Notes under the pieces: generated by a model | Told to the model about the DNA's origin: nothing | Database searches by the model: none | What the model saw: the letters and a program-made list of their open reading frames with translations, nothing else | Assembly: GCF_017254915.1 (NCBI RefSeq) | Contig: NZ_JAFKCT010000006.1 | Span: 258,173 to 322,172, forward strand | Direction of reading: 5' to 3' | From: Algoriphagus oliviformis | GTDB lineage: Bacteria; Bacteroidota; Bacteroidia; Cytophagales; Cyclobacteriaceae | DNA: 64,000 bases | Translations under genes and position numbers: made by a program | In this document: positions 10,114 to 18,175 of the stretch, piece by piece | Numbering within the stretch: the stretch's first letter is position 1 | How the letters are laid out: each line of letters opens with the position of its first letter

Positions 10114-13100
10114 CTAAACCAACTCATGCATGCCTACGACTTGATAGTTTGCCTCTTTTACCCCGTTTTTCTGGCTGGCCTTTTTCAGGTTCTCCAGCGC
10201 TTCGGCATAGCTCTCCGCCCGGAAGGTTGGATTGAGTTCCTTGAGGTCATCGTTGGAAGCGACGGTAAAACCCGTGGTGCGCAAGGCGACCTTCTCCGGG
10301 GCATTCAGGGATTTGGCGGCCTCGTTTTTCCAGGAAAGCTTGGAGCCGGATGCCCCAGCCCCCCTGACCAGATGCTTAAAGCCACCCAGCGGGATCTTCA
10401 TGAAGCGGCGGGGAGGGGCGAGATCGTCGTCATAGGTGTAGTCCAGCTCGTAGTCCAAAACCACTGAATCCAACTCGTCCTTTGCCAGCTGCAGTTCTCC
10501 GGTGTCATTGATGGTCACGCCGCTCTCGAGCCGTTCGAAGGACTTGCGAGAAAGCTTCTCGTCCTCTGACAGCTCTTGATAGTTGCCTATGGCAAAAAGT
10601 TCCTTCGCCTGGGTCAATGCGGGCTTAGCGGCACCTATGGACACCTCAGAAATCCGGAAATTAGCTTCGTCGGCCTTCAGAGGCTTACGGTTGCCGTACT
10701 TTTTGATGTCCATGTTCAGCGGAAGGCTCCTCTGGCTGAAAGTGATCGAGCCGAATGGCTGAATCAGCAGATCCACCTGCTGATCCTCCGGAATGGCCCT
10801 GAGACTGACATGGAGGTGGTTGTTTTCCGGAATGATCGGCCGCCAGTTGCCAGACTTTTGAAGCTCTGCGGTCAGCAAGGCGCGAAGGTCTTCCGTCTCG
10901 ATCGCCACATCGGGCTTGGGATCTCCCCAGGTCTCGTCAAAGCTGATCGTGACGGTGACAAACAGCAAACCAAAGGACACTTCCCCGGAAATGTTCCATG
11001 GCGTGGGCCCCGAAAGCCGCCCGATAAAGTGGATGCCAAACAGCACACTCGTGCCCTGCCGTATCGCCAAGGTGGCTTCCAGCCGCACGATGAAGCTGAA
11101 CGGATCAAAAATAAACAGGACGTCCAAAGCCAGGGCCCCGTAAAGGTTAAATCCTAGTGGACCCTCGGCCAGCAGCTCTACTTTGGCCCCAAACTGCACG
11201 GAGTTGGAGGTCACGGCCAAGTAGCACTCGACGCTCAGTCTGGGATTGTCCCCGCTCAAGAGCTGCAGGCTGATCCTATCCATGTCCCGGAAGGCCCCAG
11301 GCAGGGTCGGCACCGTGGGATAATCCTTGAAGTCGGGGTGAAAGCCACCGATGCTGAGTCCAAAGGCATCACTGCCTCCCCATGCCACCACCAGCGCCAA
11401 ACTTCCCGTGAGGGGAAAGCCCACCAGTTTGGAATCGAAGAGCCTGGCCTCGAAATACACAAAGCCGTTTTGGAAGTCGATCACGCCGAGGAAATTGACC
11501 TGGATCTTGACCAGTGCGGTTTCTTCGGTCGGCAGTACCATCTTGACCACGCCGATGATGATGATCTTTGGCTCCGGCAGCTCGAGGATAATCCCGATTT
11601 CCACGGAAATCAGCGTAGGGGTACCCCAGCCTATTTTGCCCATCAGACCGATCAGGAAGGTATCCTCCTTGATGGGAAAAATCTGCTTGATATCGCTGAT
11701 GATGCGGGAGATGTTGCCGACGACATCCTCGGGAAAGAGGATGCTTTTGAGCGCATTGGTTTTCAAGCCCACACGCAGCGCCTCGACTTCGGCCCGTCTG
11801 TTGATCCCCAGCAGGCCACCGACGCCGATCAGGGCAAAGCCAAAGCCCAGCTGCACTGGGGAAAACTCCGCGGTGATGATGATCAGCAGGGAGAAGCCCT
11901 CGCTGCCGTCGGGCATCTTGGTATTGATGATCCCGACCGCCTTGAGATCAAACATGTTTTTGAAGGAAAGCTCCAGCGCGCCGAAGTACTCCCCTTTGTC
12001 CGGATCCAGGTACAAAAATCCCCCACCTGTGACCACGCCTGCGTTGATGCGGATGCCGGCGCCGGTGGGCCACTTGATTGCGGGAATCAGGTCATAGCCA
12101 AACACGCCCCCATTTCCTTCCAGTTTTTTGGCCTGTAGGTTTAGCCCCAGCCGATTGATGGTCAGGGTGACCGGAGGGCCAAATTTCAGCCAAAAGTCCA
12201 GGGAAACCTCCAGCTCAATGGTGTTCATGTCTTCGCTCACGTTCACCTTGATGGTGAGCACTTCCAGGCCAACGATATCGCCGAGGTTTTTGTGGATGGG
12301 AAGGCGCATGTTCAGCGCATTGAGGAGGGTGGTGAGGATTTTAGCCAATGGCTCGGCATCGCCTCCCGACGCTGCGGGCGTAGAAGAAGCGTCTCCGCCC
12401 GACGCAGGCGCAGAGGAACCACCCCCTGAACCCGATTCCGGCTTTTTCTTTTCGTCTATGCCGATGTTGCCATTTCCGTCGACGATAAAGCCATGCTTGA
12501 GGGAATAGCCTATTCCCAACGGAAACTTGTCATTCAGATCCGGAATCAAGCTAAAAGGAAAGCCCGTCAGGCCTCCTTTGCCCACTTCGTAGTGGATATT
12601 GAGAATTCCCTTGACCAATAGATCGTCGGGCTGCACCATCACCCCCATCTTCGCGGTGCCAAAAGCAAACTTGATGACTGGCTTGTCGAGCAGCGCGATC
12701 TTGGTGGGATTGGGCGTATTGTAGCTGTAGAATACGATAAACTTGTTTGCACTCCCGGCCTTTGCCTCAGGCAGGGTGCCGATCCTAAAAAGGCCATCCC
12801 CAGTCACATCGTAGCCTACCGAATGCCTATCCCCTTCCCCAATGTTGAAGGTGCGGGCACTTTTGCCCAGCAGCTTGGTGACGAAAGCTACTCCACCATG
12901 GGACTTGGGGGCAAAAAGCAAGGTATTGTAGAGCTGCAAAGGAACTTCGCCCGCTATCCGAGCGTCCACGCTGTAGGTGAACGTGCGATTCGAGATCCTG
13001 TCGGCAATAGGCGTGGTGCTGGTCTCGACGCCTTCGTAGCCGTAGTTGGAGCCGATGGTGAGGTCTTCTACCCCTCCCTTTCTCAGGAAATGGTCCAACA

Positions 13101-13671
13101 AAAACAGTCCTCCGGCAATTGCCAAAAACAGGGAGTCGGAAAGCGCATCGGCGGAGTCTTCATCCTCCAGCCCTTTGCCCAGGCTTTTCAAAAACCCACC
13201 GATGTCATCCACGATAAAGTTGGACGAGCCACCTGCGGCGGCCATCTTGGTGTCGAGGGCATTGAGCAGGCTGATCACGGAGTGGACAGCCGGCATGCGC
13301 CTTCTGAGGTATTCGAGTGTGAAGAGGTTCAGGATAGCGGTGACGAGCTCGTTTGCGGTACGCTTTTCGTCTCCTCCGCTGGCAGCAATCGCCGCCCTCA
13401 CGATCCCCTCGATGGCCACCACGATGGCCGTCATGTCGGCGATCGCGCCAGCCAGCTTGAAGGGCTGCACCTCGTCGTCCGCCTTGTTGACGTATTCTTC
13501 CAGACTCGTGCCTATGGGAATATTGGGTGCACCCGTGGGGGGAAGCCCCAGCGAACCCAGCAGCTCATTTCTGGCCTGGTCATCCGAAAAAATATCCAGA
13601 CCGGGCTTGATGATCTCGTAGAAAAGCTTGAGCACTTTCTGGAAAAAATCCTGGCTATCGTCTTCTGCCAT
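10114..13671 (-). CDS. DUF6603 domain-containing protein (1185 residues)
   Basis: Starts with ATG 13671. The N-terminal 100-200 residues are helical with an acidic start and no signal peptide. A Gly/Ser/Ala/Pro linker sits near residues 410-440. The remaining sequence up to about residue 950 is dominated by alternating hydrophobic/polar strands with blocks such as GFGFALIGVGGLLGINRRAE, GKIGWGTPTLISVEIGIILE and SLALVVAWGGSDAFGLSIGG. I recognise this as the DUF6603 family, which has no established function. The regular amphipathic beta pattern resembles extended beta-groove or beta-helical proteins; that is only an impression. The last 200 residues look like a separate, more charged domain. It is the second gene of the cassette and lies between the phosphoesterase and the 1057-residue protein. 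Confidence 0.85.
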   Translation of the reverse strand: MAEDDSQDFFQKVLKLFYEIIKPGLDIFSDDQARNELLGSLGLPPTGAPNIPIGTSLEEYVNKADDEVQPFKLAGAIADMTAIVVAIEGIVRAAIAASGGDEKRTANELVTAILNLFTLEYLRRRMPAVHSVISLLNALDTKMAAAGGSSNFIVDDIGGFLKSLGKGLEDEDSADALSDSLFLAIAGGLFLLDHFLRKGGVEDLTIGSNYGYEGVETSTTPIADRISNRTFTYSVDARIAGEVPLQLYNTLLFAPKSHGGVAFVTKLLGKSARTFNIGEGDRHSVGYDVTGDGLFRIGTLPEAKAGSANKFIVFYSYNTPNPTKIALLDKPVIKFAFGTAKMGVMVQPDDLLVKGILNIHYEVGKGGLTGFPFSLIPDLNDKFPLGIGYSLKHGFIVDGNGNIGIDEKKKPESGSGGGSSAPASGGDASSTPAASGGDAEPLAKILTTLLNALNMRLPIHKNLGDIVGLEVLTIKVNVSEDMNTIELEVSLDFWLKFGPPVTLTINRLGLNLQAKKLEGNGGVFGYDLIPAIKWPTGAGIRINAGVVTGGGFLYLDPDKGEYFGALELSFKNMFDLKAVGIINTKMPDGSEGFSLLIIITAEFSPVQLGFGFALIGVGGLLGINRRAEVEALRVGLKTNALKSILFPEDVVGNISRIISDIKQIFPIKEDTFLIGLMGKIGWGTPTLISVEIGIILELPEPKIIIIGVVKMVLPTEETALVKIQVNFLGVIDFQNGFVYFEARLFDSKLVGFPLTGSLALVVAWGGSDAFGLSIGGFHPDFKDYPTVPTLPGAFRDMDRISLQLLSGDNPRLSVECYLAVTSNSVQFGAKVELLAEGPLGFNLYGALALDVLFIFDPFSFIVRLEATLAIRQGTSVLFGIHFIGRLSGPTPWNISGEVSFGLLFVTVTISFDETWGDPKPDVAIETEDLRALLTAELQKSGNWRPIIPENNHLHVSLRAIPEDQQVDLLIQPFGSITFSQRSLPLNMDIKKYGNRKPLKADEANFRISEVSIGAAKPALTQAKELFAIGNYQELSEDEKLSRKSFERLESGVTINDTGELQLAKDELDSVVLDYELDYTYDDDLAPPRRFMKIPLGGFKHLVRGAGASGSKLSWKNEAAKSLNAPEKVALRTTGFTVASNDDLKELNPTFRAESYAEALENLKKASQKNGVKEANYQVVGMHELV

Positions 13672-13752
13672 CTTGATTCAGTTTACATGGAATCCCATTT
13701 TTTCATCCAACTCTCGACTACTCATACACCCGCAGAGGCAGGCCCCTGTCCG

Positions 13753-16308
13753 CTAGGTCGGCAACTCGGGCCTCGCCTGCTCTCCCACGGGCGTCTTCAA
13801 TGGCACCTCATAGACCATCTTTGCCCCCAGCAGCTCATGCTTCAGCTTCCAGCTGTCCCCATCAGCGGTGAAAGTGATCCAGCCCACATTGCTGTTCCAG
13901 GCGATCCTCGGGGACTTGCCTTCCATGTAGGCCTTTTGGTGCCTGGAGACTACGTTGAAATAGCCATCCTTCATGGAGGTGGCATTTCCGACGACGATAT
14001 CCGTGGCACCGACAGGATCGTCCTTCAGGCCTTCCTTGTCCTTGAGCACCCGCACCTTCCACCTCCAGTCTGGCGCAGGACTGACCGTCGCTCCGGGAGT
14101 CCAGCCCTCGATGGGGATGGCAGCAGTGGTCTGTCTGAGTCTTTGCCTATTGCGGGCAGTGACGTCCCCACCGGCAGAGACCAGTTTGTCTTTCCACCCA
14201 AACTTGGACAGCCCATCCCCAAAGGCCGTCAGGATTTTCTGGACCACAGCACTTTTGAGGATTAGCACATTGGGCAGCCATTCGTTTTTGAGGGCGCTGG
14301 AGGTCAGCTGGACGATACGGCTGCTGGGAGCGGTGGCGTTGCCTTTCCAATAGTCCATCACCGTGGTACAGCCGTAGTGCACATCTCCGGATAGCAAAAC
14401 CACGCTTTTGTAGCTGTCTAGCCTGGCAATCAGCCTTTCAAAACCAGGAATGCTAAAGCCCCATGCCTCAAAATCGAAATTCAGATTGCCTCCGATGATC
14501 CCGGGATTGGCGTCGCTTTTCCCTTTCAAAGCGATCACCGCAGTGGCGGCCGGCTGCACCAGCTCCTCAAAGTTGGGCAGGCCCAATACCGGACAGGGGG
14601 AGACGATGAATACAAAGGGAGGGTTGTCAGTCAGGGTACTTGGAGTCTGGCTCGAAAGCGAGGTTTCGGATATCAGCTCGGGCACCGTGTTGAGGCTTTC
14701 GTAGTGGCGCTGGGTGCGCGTGTCCAAGACAATCGCTTGGGATGTGCCCAGCTTCAGGCCATAGTTCCAGTGTAGGGAGGTAGGCTGGCTTCCCATGCCC
14801 AGGAGGTTTTCCATTTTCTCCAAAACATCCGTCCTCAGCGTATTGAGCTTGGTGTTGTTTGCGTAGCGAAAAGCATATTCTCCCGTATAAAGGAGAAACT
14901 GGGCCTTTTTGTGGGTACTGGGAGTCATGTCGTCAAAGATCATGGGAATCGCCTCCTTGTAATCTTCTGGACTATTTCCCCAGTCCTGAAAGACCGCATA
15001 GGCCATCATGGCGTTTCGGATGATGTCCCGCCCAAAGGGCTTGGAGAGCACCTGGTTGTTCCATCTTTTAGTAATGGCCCAGTCGTCGGTCACCTCGTGG
15101 TCATCCATGATCATGTAGGTGGGCACGTTGGCGAGTACACGGCTGACTTCGGGGAGCTTTTTCATAAAGGCAGCCATATCCTTCAGTTCATGCTTCAGCG
15201 TAAACTTGGTCTCCTTCAGCCAGGCTTTGAACTTGTCCGAATTGGAATCGGAGAATTGCGCCCTTGTGATCGAGTCCTCGCTAAAGACAAACGCATCGGT
15301 AGGCCGACTAGCCTTGATGAGATTGACCAGGTTGGTGTCCGCCGCCGGACTGGGATCATCGACAAACTTGGTAATGACTTCGTCCAGCTTGGCGGAAAGC
15401 TGCTCGGGGCTCGCGTCAGCTATCTTCTTGATCTCCGAGATCATGTCCCCGCTCCAGGATCGGATATTCCAGTATTTCAGGTAGGTACCGGCATATTCCT
15501 CAAAGCTCAGCAGATGGTTGGCAGCCGCCTGGCTGGAGAATCCGGCAAACTTGTTGACCAGTCGCTGGCGAAAAAAAGGCGGATAGTTCACCACATCAGC
15601 TTCATGCTCCGGCGCCGCACCACCTTCGGCGTTGATTTTCATCTTCTCGATGTTGGGGCCAAAAATCGAGCTGCCGTCCATTGCCCCCAGACTTCTGAGA
15701 AAAAAACCAGGAACTTCATCGGCATAGATCTGGTCTCCCGTCAGGAAGAGCGCCTGGGGACGCTTGAGAGGATCTTGGCGGTTGTCTTTGATCTTGGAGT
15801 CCAGCAGTGCCAAGGCATCTTGGCCATGGCCGTGCATTTTCCGACAGCTGCCGTGGACGATGTTGAGTTTGTCCGGGGTTTCGCCGGGCAGGCAAAAAGA
15901 GGGCAACACGTTTTTTTTGTATCCCAAAGCAAGCTGGGGTCTGTCTCCCACCGTCTTGCCATCTTCGAGAAACTTATCCTTCAAAAAGTCAAAATCCTGG
16001 GGATCGTCTATCTCATGGTACACCATGTTGTAGCTGTATACCTTGGTGGGGTCGAGCCCGGGACTGGGAATGTCCACGGTCACCAGCCCTATCCACAGGT
16101 TTGTCCCAAACTGGAGCGTGTGGCTTTCCCCCTCGGCTATGGGCGTGTTGCCTGTCGTGAAAAGCGTGCCGCTGGAATGCTCGATGTTGTCTCCCTCCCA
16201 TATTTTGAGGGTGAGGTGGTTGTTGGCCATGAAGGCCGCCCATACCGACACCTTGCTCTTCTCCACACGACGGAGGATGGGGCCACAAATCATTTTCTGG
16301 AAGGGCAT
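13753..16308 (-). CDS. PhoD-like metallophosphoesterase, no export signal
   Basis: A PhoD-type calcineurin-like phosphoesterase of 851 residues, much longer than classical PhoD. Metal-site motifs are GDQIYADE with Asp192, DDHEVTDDW with His404 and SGDVHYG with His644. PhoD enzymes are usually Tat-exported phosphodiesterases or phosphomonoesterases with an Fe/Ca centre. Here the N-terminus (MPFQKMICGPILRRVEKSKV) goes straight into the PhoD N-terminal beta domain, so the protein appears cytoplasmic. I chose ATG 16308 because AAGGA lies seven bases upstream; a GTG start at 16359 would add 17 residues. It is the first gene of the giant-protein cassette, 81 bp before the DUF6603 gene. The substrate cannot be inferred. 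Confidence 0.85.
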   Translation of the reverse strand: MPFQKMICGPILRRVEKSKVSVWAAFMANNHLTLKIWEGDNIEHSSGTLFTTGNTPIAEGESHTLQFGTNLWIGLVTVDIPSPGLDPTKVYSYNMVYHEIDDPQDFDFLKDKFLEDGKTVGDRPQLALGYKKNVLPSFCLPGETPDKLNIVHGSCRKMHGHGQDALALLDSKIKDNRQDPLKRPQALFLTGDQIYADEVPGFFLRSLGAMDGSSIFGPNIEKMKINAEGGAAPEHEADVVNYPPFFRQRLVNKFAGFSSQAAANHLLSFEEYAGTYLKYWNIRSWSGDMISEIKKIADASPEQLSAKLDEVITKFVDDPSPAADTNLVNLIKASRPTDAFVFSEDSITRAQFSDSNSDKFKAWLKETKFTLKHELKDMAAFMKKLPEVSRVLANVPTYMIMDDHEVTDDWAITKRWNNQVLSKPFGRDIIRNAMMAYAVFQDWGNSPEDYKEAIPMIFDDMTPSTHKKAQFLLYTGEYAFRYANNTKLNTLRTDVLEKMENLLGMGSQPTSLHWNYGLKLGTSQAIVLDTRTQRHYESLNTVPELISETSLSSQTPSTLTDNPPFVFIVSPCPVLGLPNFEELVQPAATAVIALKGKSDANPGIIGGNLNFDFEAWGFSIPGFERLIARLDSYKSVVLLSGDVHYGCTTVMDYWKGNATAPSSRIVQLTSSALKNEWLPNVLILKSAVVQKILTAFGDGLSKFGWKDKLVSAGGDVTARNRQRLRQTTAAIPIEGWTPGATVSPAPDWRWKVRVLKDKEGLKDDPVGATDIVVGNATSMKDGYFNVVSRHQKAYMEGKSPRIAWNSNVGWITFTADGDSWKLKHELLGAKMVYEVPLKTPVGEQARPELPT

Positions 16309-16690
16309 ATAAAAATCCTTGAAAGCAAAAGTTCCAAAAAGCCTTGGATCAAAAACCACCCATCAAGCAAGCCCAACCGGAGCGTTTTGAAGAAAAGCAA
16401 CTAAAAGCCAAATCAGAAGAAACTGGACAATGTCATCGCCCAAACCGCAAAAACAGGCATTCCAACAAAGGGGCGGATATCCAGTACCGAATCAAAAGTC
16501 CAGGTTTGATATCAAAAATGGACTCCAGCAAAGTTCAAAAATTGAGAGCAGTAAGCTTTCTAAATTAGAATCTTACCACAAGCTTTGCAAGCCATCAGGC
16601 ACAAAAAAGGCCTCGCGGGCGGAATATCATCAAACTAAAAACGCCTCGATCTCTCGGCCAGGAGCCCAAAAAATCAAATTTGTCGGACTC
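16309..16690. other. Intergenic region, no gene seen
   Basis: The 382 bp between the small helical protein gene and the phosphoesterase gene are more AT-rich than the flanking genes. They contain only short overlapping open frames of poor protein quality (Lys/Ser/Gln rich). I found no exact TAnnTTTG box facing the cassette and no clear terminator hairpin. The only useful signal is the AAGGA just upstream of ATG 16308. It may hold the cassette promoter in a form I cannot recognise. Confidence 0.5.
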
Positions 16691-17092
16691 CTATTCCAGC
16701 GGCCCTTTCCACACGGTAAACAGATCTTTGATCGAATTCCCTATCCCCATGGGATCCCTGTTTAAGATGGCTGCGCCGAGGATGAGGATGGCCGAAGCGG
16801 TGTCCAGCCCCTTCTGGACGGTCTCCAGCTTCTTGATAGTATTCCTGATCTCAGCGGTGACAGCGCTGATCTTGGCCAAGGACTCAGCCACCTCATCCAT
16901 CACCAGCGTAGTCGAGTAGGCCAGGATGTCTTCCCCGCAGCGGAGTATGGCGGCCTGCATGTCGCTCAGCTCCTTGTTTTCCTCCAGGGTGAGCTTGCCC
17001 CAGTTTTCATAGCGGAAATCCCCGATGGCCATGCCCAGGAAAAAGAAGTCATCGGAAAGTCGCTTTGCTTGCTCGGAGGTCAGCTTGGCCAT
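16691..17092 (-). CDS. Small helical protein of unknown function
   Basis: A 133-residue protein with ATG 17092, five bases after the stop of the lipoprotein gene, so the two form an operon. The sequence looks entirely helical: a charged N-terminal helix (MAKLTSEQAKRLSDDFF), a central amphipathic coiled-coil-like stretch (EVAESLAKISAVTAEIRNTI) and a hydrophobic helix (ASAILILGAAILNRD) that could insert in or lie on a membrane. No signal peptide or catalytic motif is seen. I do not recognise the family. Together with the lipoprotein it could be a membrane-associated partner of the giant-protein cassette downstream, but the 382-bp gap leaves this open. Confidence 0.75.
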   Translation of the reverse strand: MAKLTSEQAKRLSDDFFFLGMAIGDFRYENWGKLTLEENKELSDMQAAILRCGEDILAYSTTLVMDEVAESLAKISAVTAEIRNTIKKLETVQKGLDTASAILILGAAILNRDPMGIGNSIKDLFTVWKGPLE

Positions 17093-17097
17093 AGTGC

Positions 17098-17970
17098 TCA
17101 GGGTTTAAGTTTGTTGAATTCAGACAACAAGATCTTGACCTGGCCGGAATAGCCCAACATGGCTAGGGCTAGGTCTTTGGCCACCAGCTTGTCCCGCTTG
17201 TCGTAGAGCTCCTGGTGTCCCTTGGCGATCTCGAGTAGCGCATCCGCGAAGAGCTCCATTTGCTTTTCCTTTTTCTCGATCTCACCCAGCGTCTGATAGT
17301 AGTCCGTCGCCGCCTTGCCTTTCTCATAGTCGGACTGCAGCGTGTTGTTCATTTTCATGTCCATGTAGTAGGCGTACAGCCGCTCCTTCTTGAAGCGCAG
17401 CTCCCCTTTCAGGTTTTCCCGCGTAGTCTTTTGAAATGCCTCCAGCAACACCTGCAGCGGCGCATTGGCCTCCTCGATGTAGGCCGCTATTTTCCTTCTT
17501 CGGTAAAAGTCCGTCGTACTTCTCAGCATGAGGTTGGATATCGACGAATAGGCCCCAGCCATGTTTGCGTCCACCGTCAGCGGTCCGAGTTCCTCGGCAG
17601 TCAGGGAAGTGACCAAGCCCTCGGTGCTGAACTCGGTCAGCTCATTTTGGGCGAGGTGGCCCAAAGCCTCGAAATAGCCTCCCACCACCTGATACATGCT
17701 CACCATCACGCTGTCCGCCTCGAGGTATAGCCCGCAGTCGCAGTCCAGCACACGGTTAAACTCAAACTTCCGAATGGCCTCGTAGGCACACCTGTCCACA
17801 CAGTGGTCCTCAAAAGTGTAGCCCAGTTGCTCGAAACTTTTTATCCCGCTCAGGGAGCTTCCGGAAAAATCCCGGACGGCCTTCAGGTTGACACAACCCA
17901 AGAGCCCGAAGGAGAGGCTCAAAACAGAGACCAGCGAGACTCCGACGCGGCACAATCGACTGAAAACCAT
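17098..17970 (-). CDS. Lipoprotein of unknown function, Cys-rich N-terminal half
   Basis: I start at ATG 17970; a TTG at 17985 would add five residues. The first 25 residues form a lipoprotein signal peptide ending LLGC, so Cys26 is the predicted lipidation site and the protein is exported. The mature part begins with CVNLKAVRDFSGSSLSGIKSF and has further cysteines in CVDRC and CDCG, which may form disulfides in the periplasm. The C-terminal half is charged and helical (EKKEKQMELFADALLEIAKGHQ region), suggesting a coiled coil. Family not recognised. It is upstream of and probably co-transcribed with the 133-residue helical protein, and divergent from the ammonium transporter. Confidence 0.8.
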   Translation of the reverse strand: MVFSRLCRVGVSLVSVLSLSFGLLGCVNLKAVRDFSGSSLSGIKSFEQLGYTFEDHCVDRCAYEAIRKFEFNRVLDCDCGLYLEADSVMVSMYQVVGGYFEALGHLAQNELTEFSTEGLVTSLTAEELGPLTVDANMAGAYSSISNLMLRSTTDFYRRRKIAAYIEEANAPLQVLLEAFQKTTRENLKGELRFKKERLYAYYMDMKMNNTLQSDYEKGKAATDYYQTLGEIEKKEKQMELFADALLEIAKGHQELYDKRDKLVAKDLALAMLGYSGQVKILLSEFNKLKP

Positions 17971-18126
17971 AGCAAATGCGGTCAAAAATCCAAGTTTAAA
18001 AAAACTGCCTGAACCCAGCTCGGCAAGGCCCTAAAAAGATACGAAGAAGACTTTGCAAATCCACACCGAGAACAGACTAGCCACTTTTTTGATCAACTTT
18101 TAGAGAATGTTTGATTTTTCATTCTG

Positions 18127-18134
18127 TATTTTTG
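18127..18134 (+). promoter_or_regulatory. Putative -7 box (TATTTTTG) for the ammonium transporter
   Basis: Matches the Bacteroidota sigma consensus TAnnTTTG and lies about 42 bases before the chosen ATG at 18176. No TTG with ideal -33 spacing is visible. The position supports a start downstream of an upstream in-frame ATG at 18107, which would precede the box. Confidence 0.35.
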
Positions 18135-18175
18135 GAGCAAAACAGAATAAAACACCATTACCCTATTGTAGCCAG

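Noticed and set aside
257..16308. Contractile injection system or prophage tail locus
   Set aside because: The large protein sizes suggested it, but no sheath, tube, spike, baseplate or AAA ATPase motif is recognisable, and no integrase or phage gene lies nearby.
16344..16765. Short open frames between the phosphoesterase and the helical protein genes
   Set aside because: They overlap each other, are Lys/Ser/Gln-rich and one runs into the neighbouring gene on the other strand. No family resemblance or start signal.
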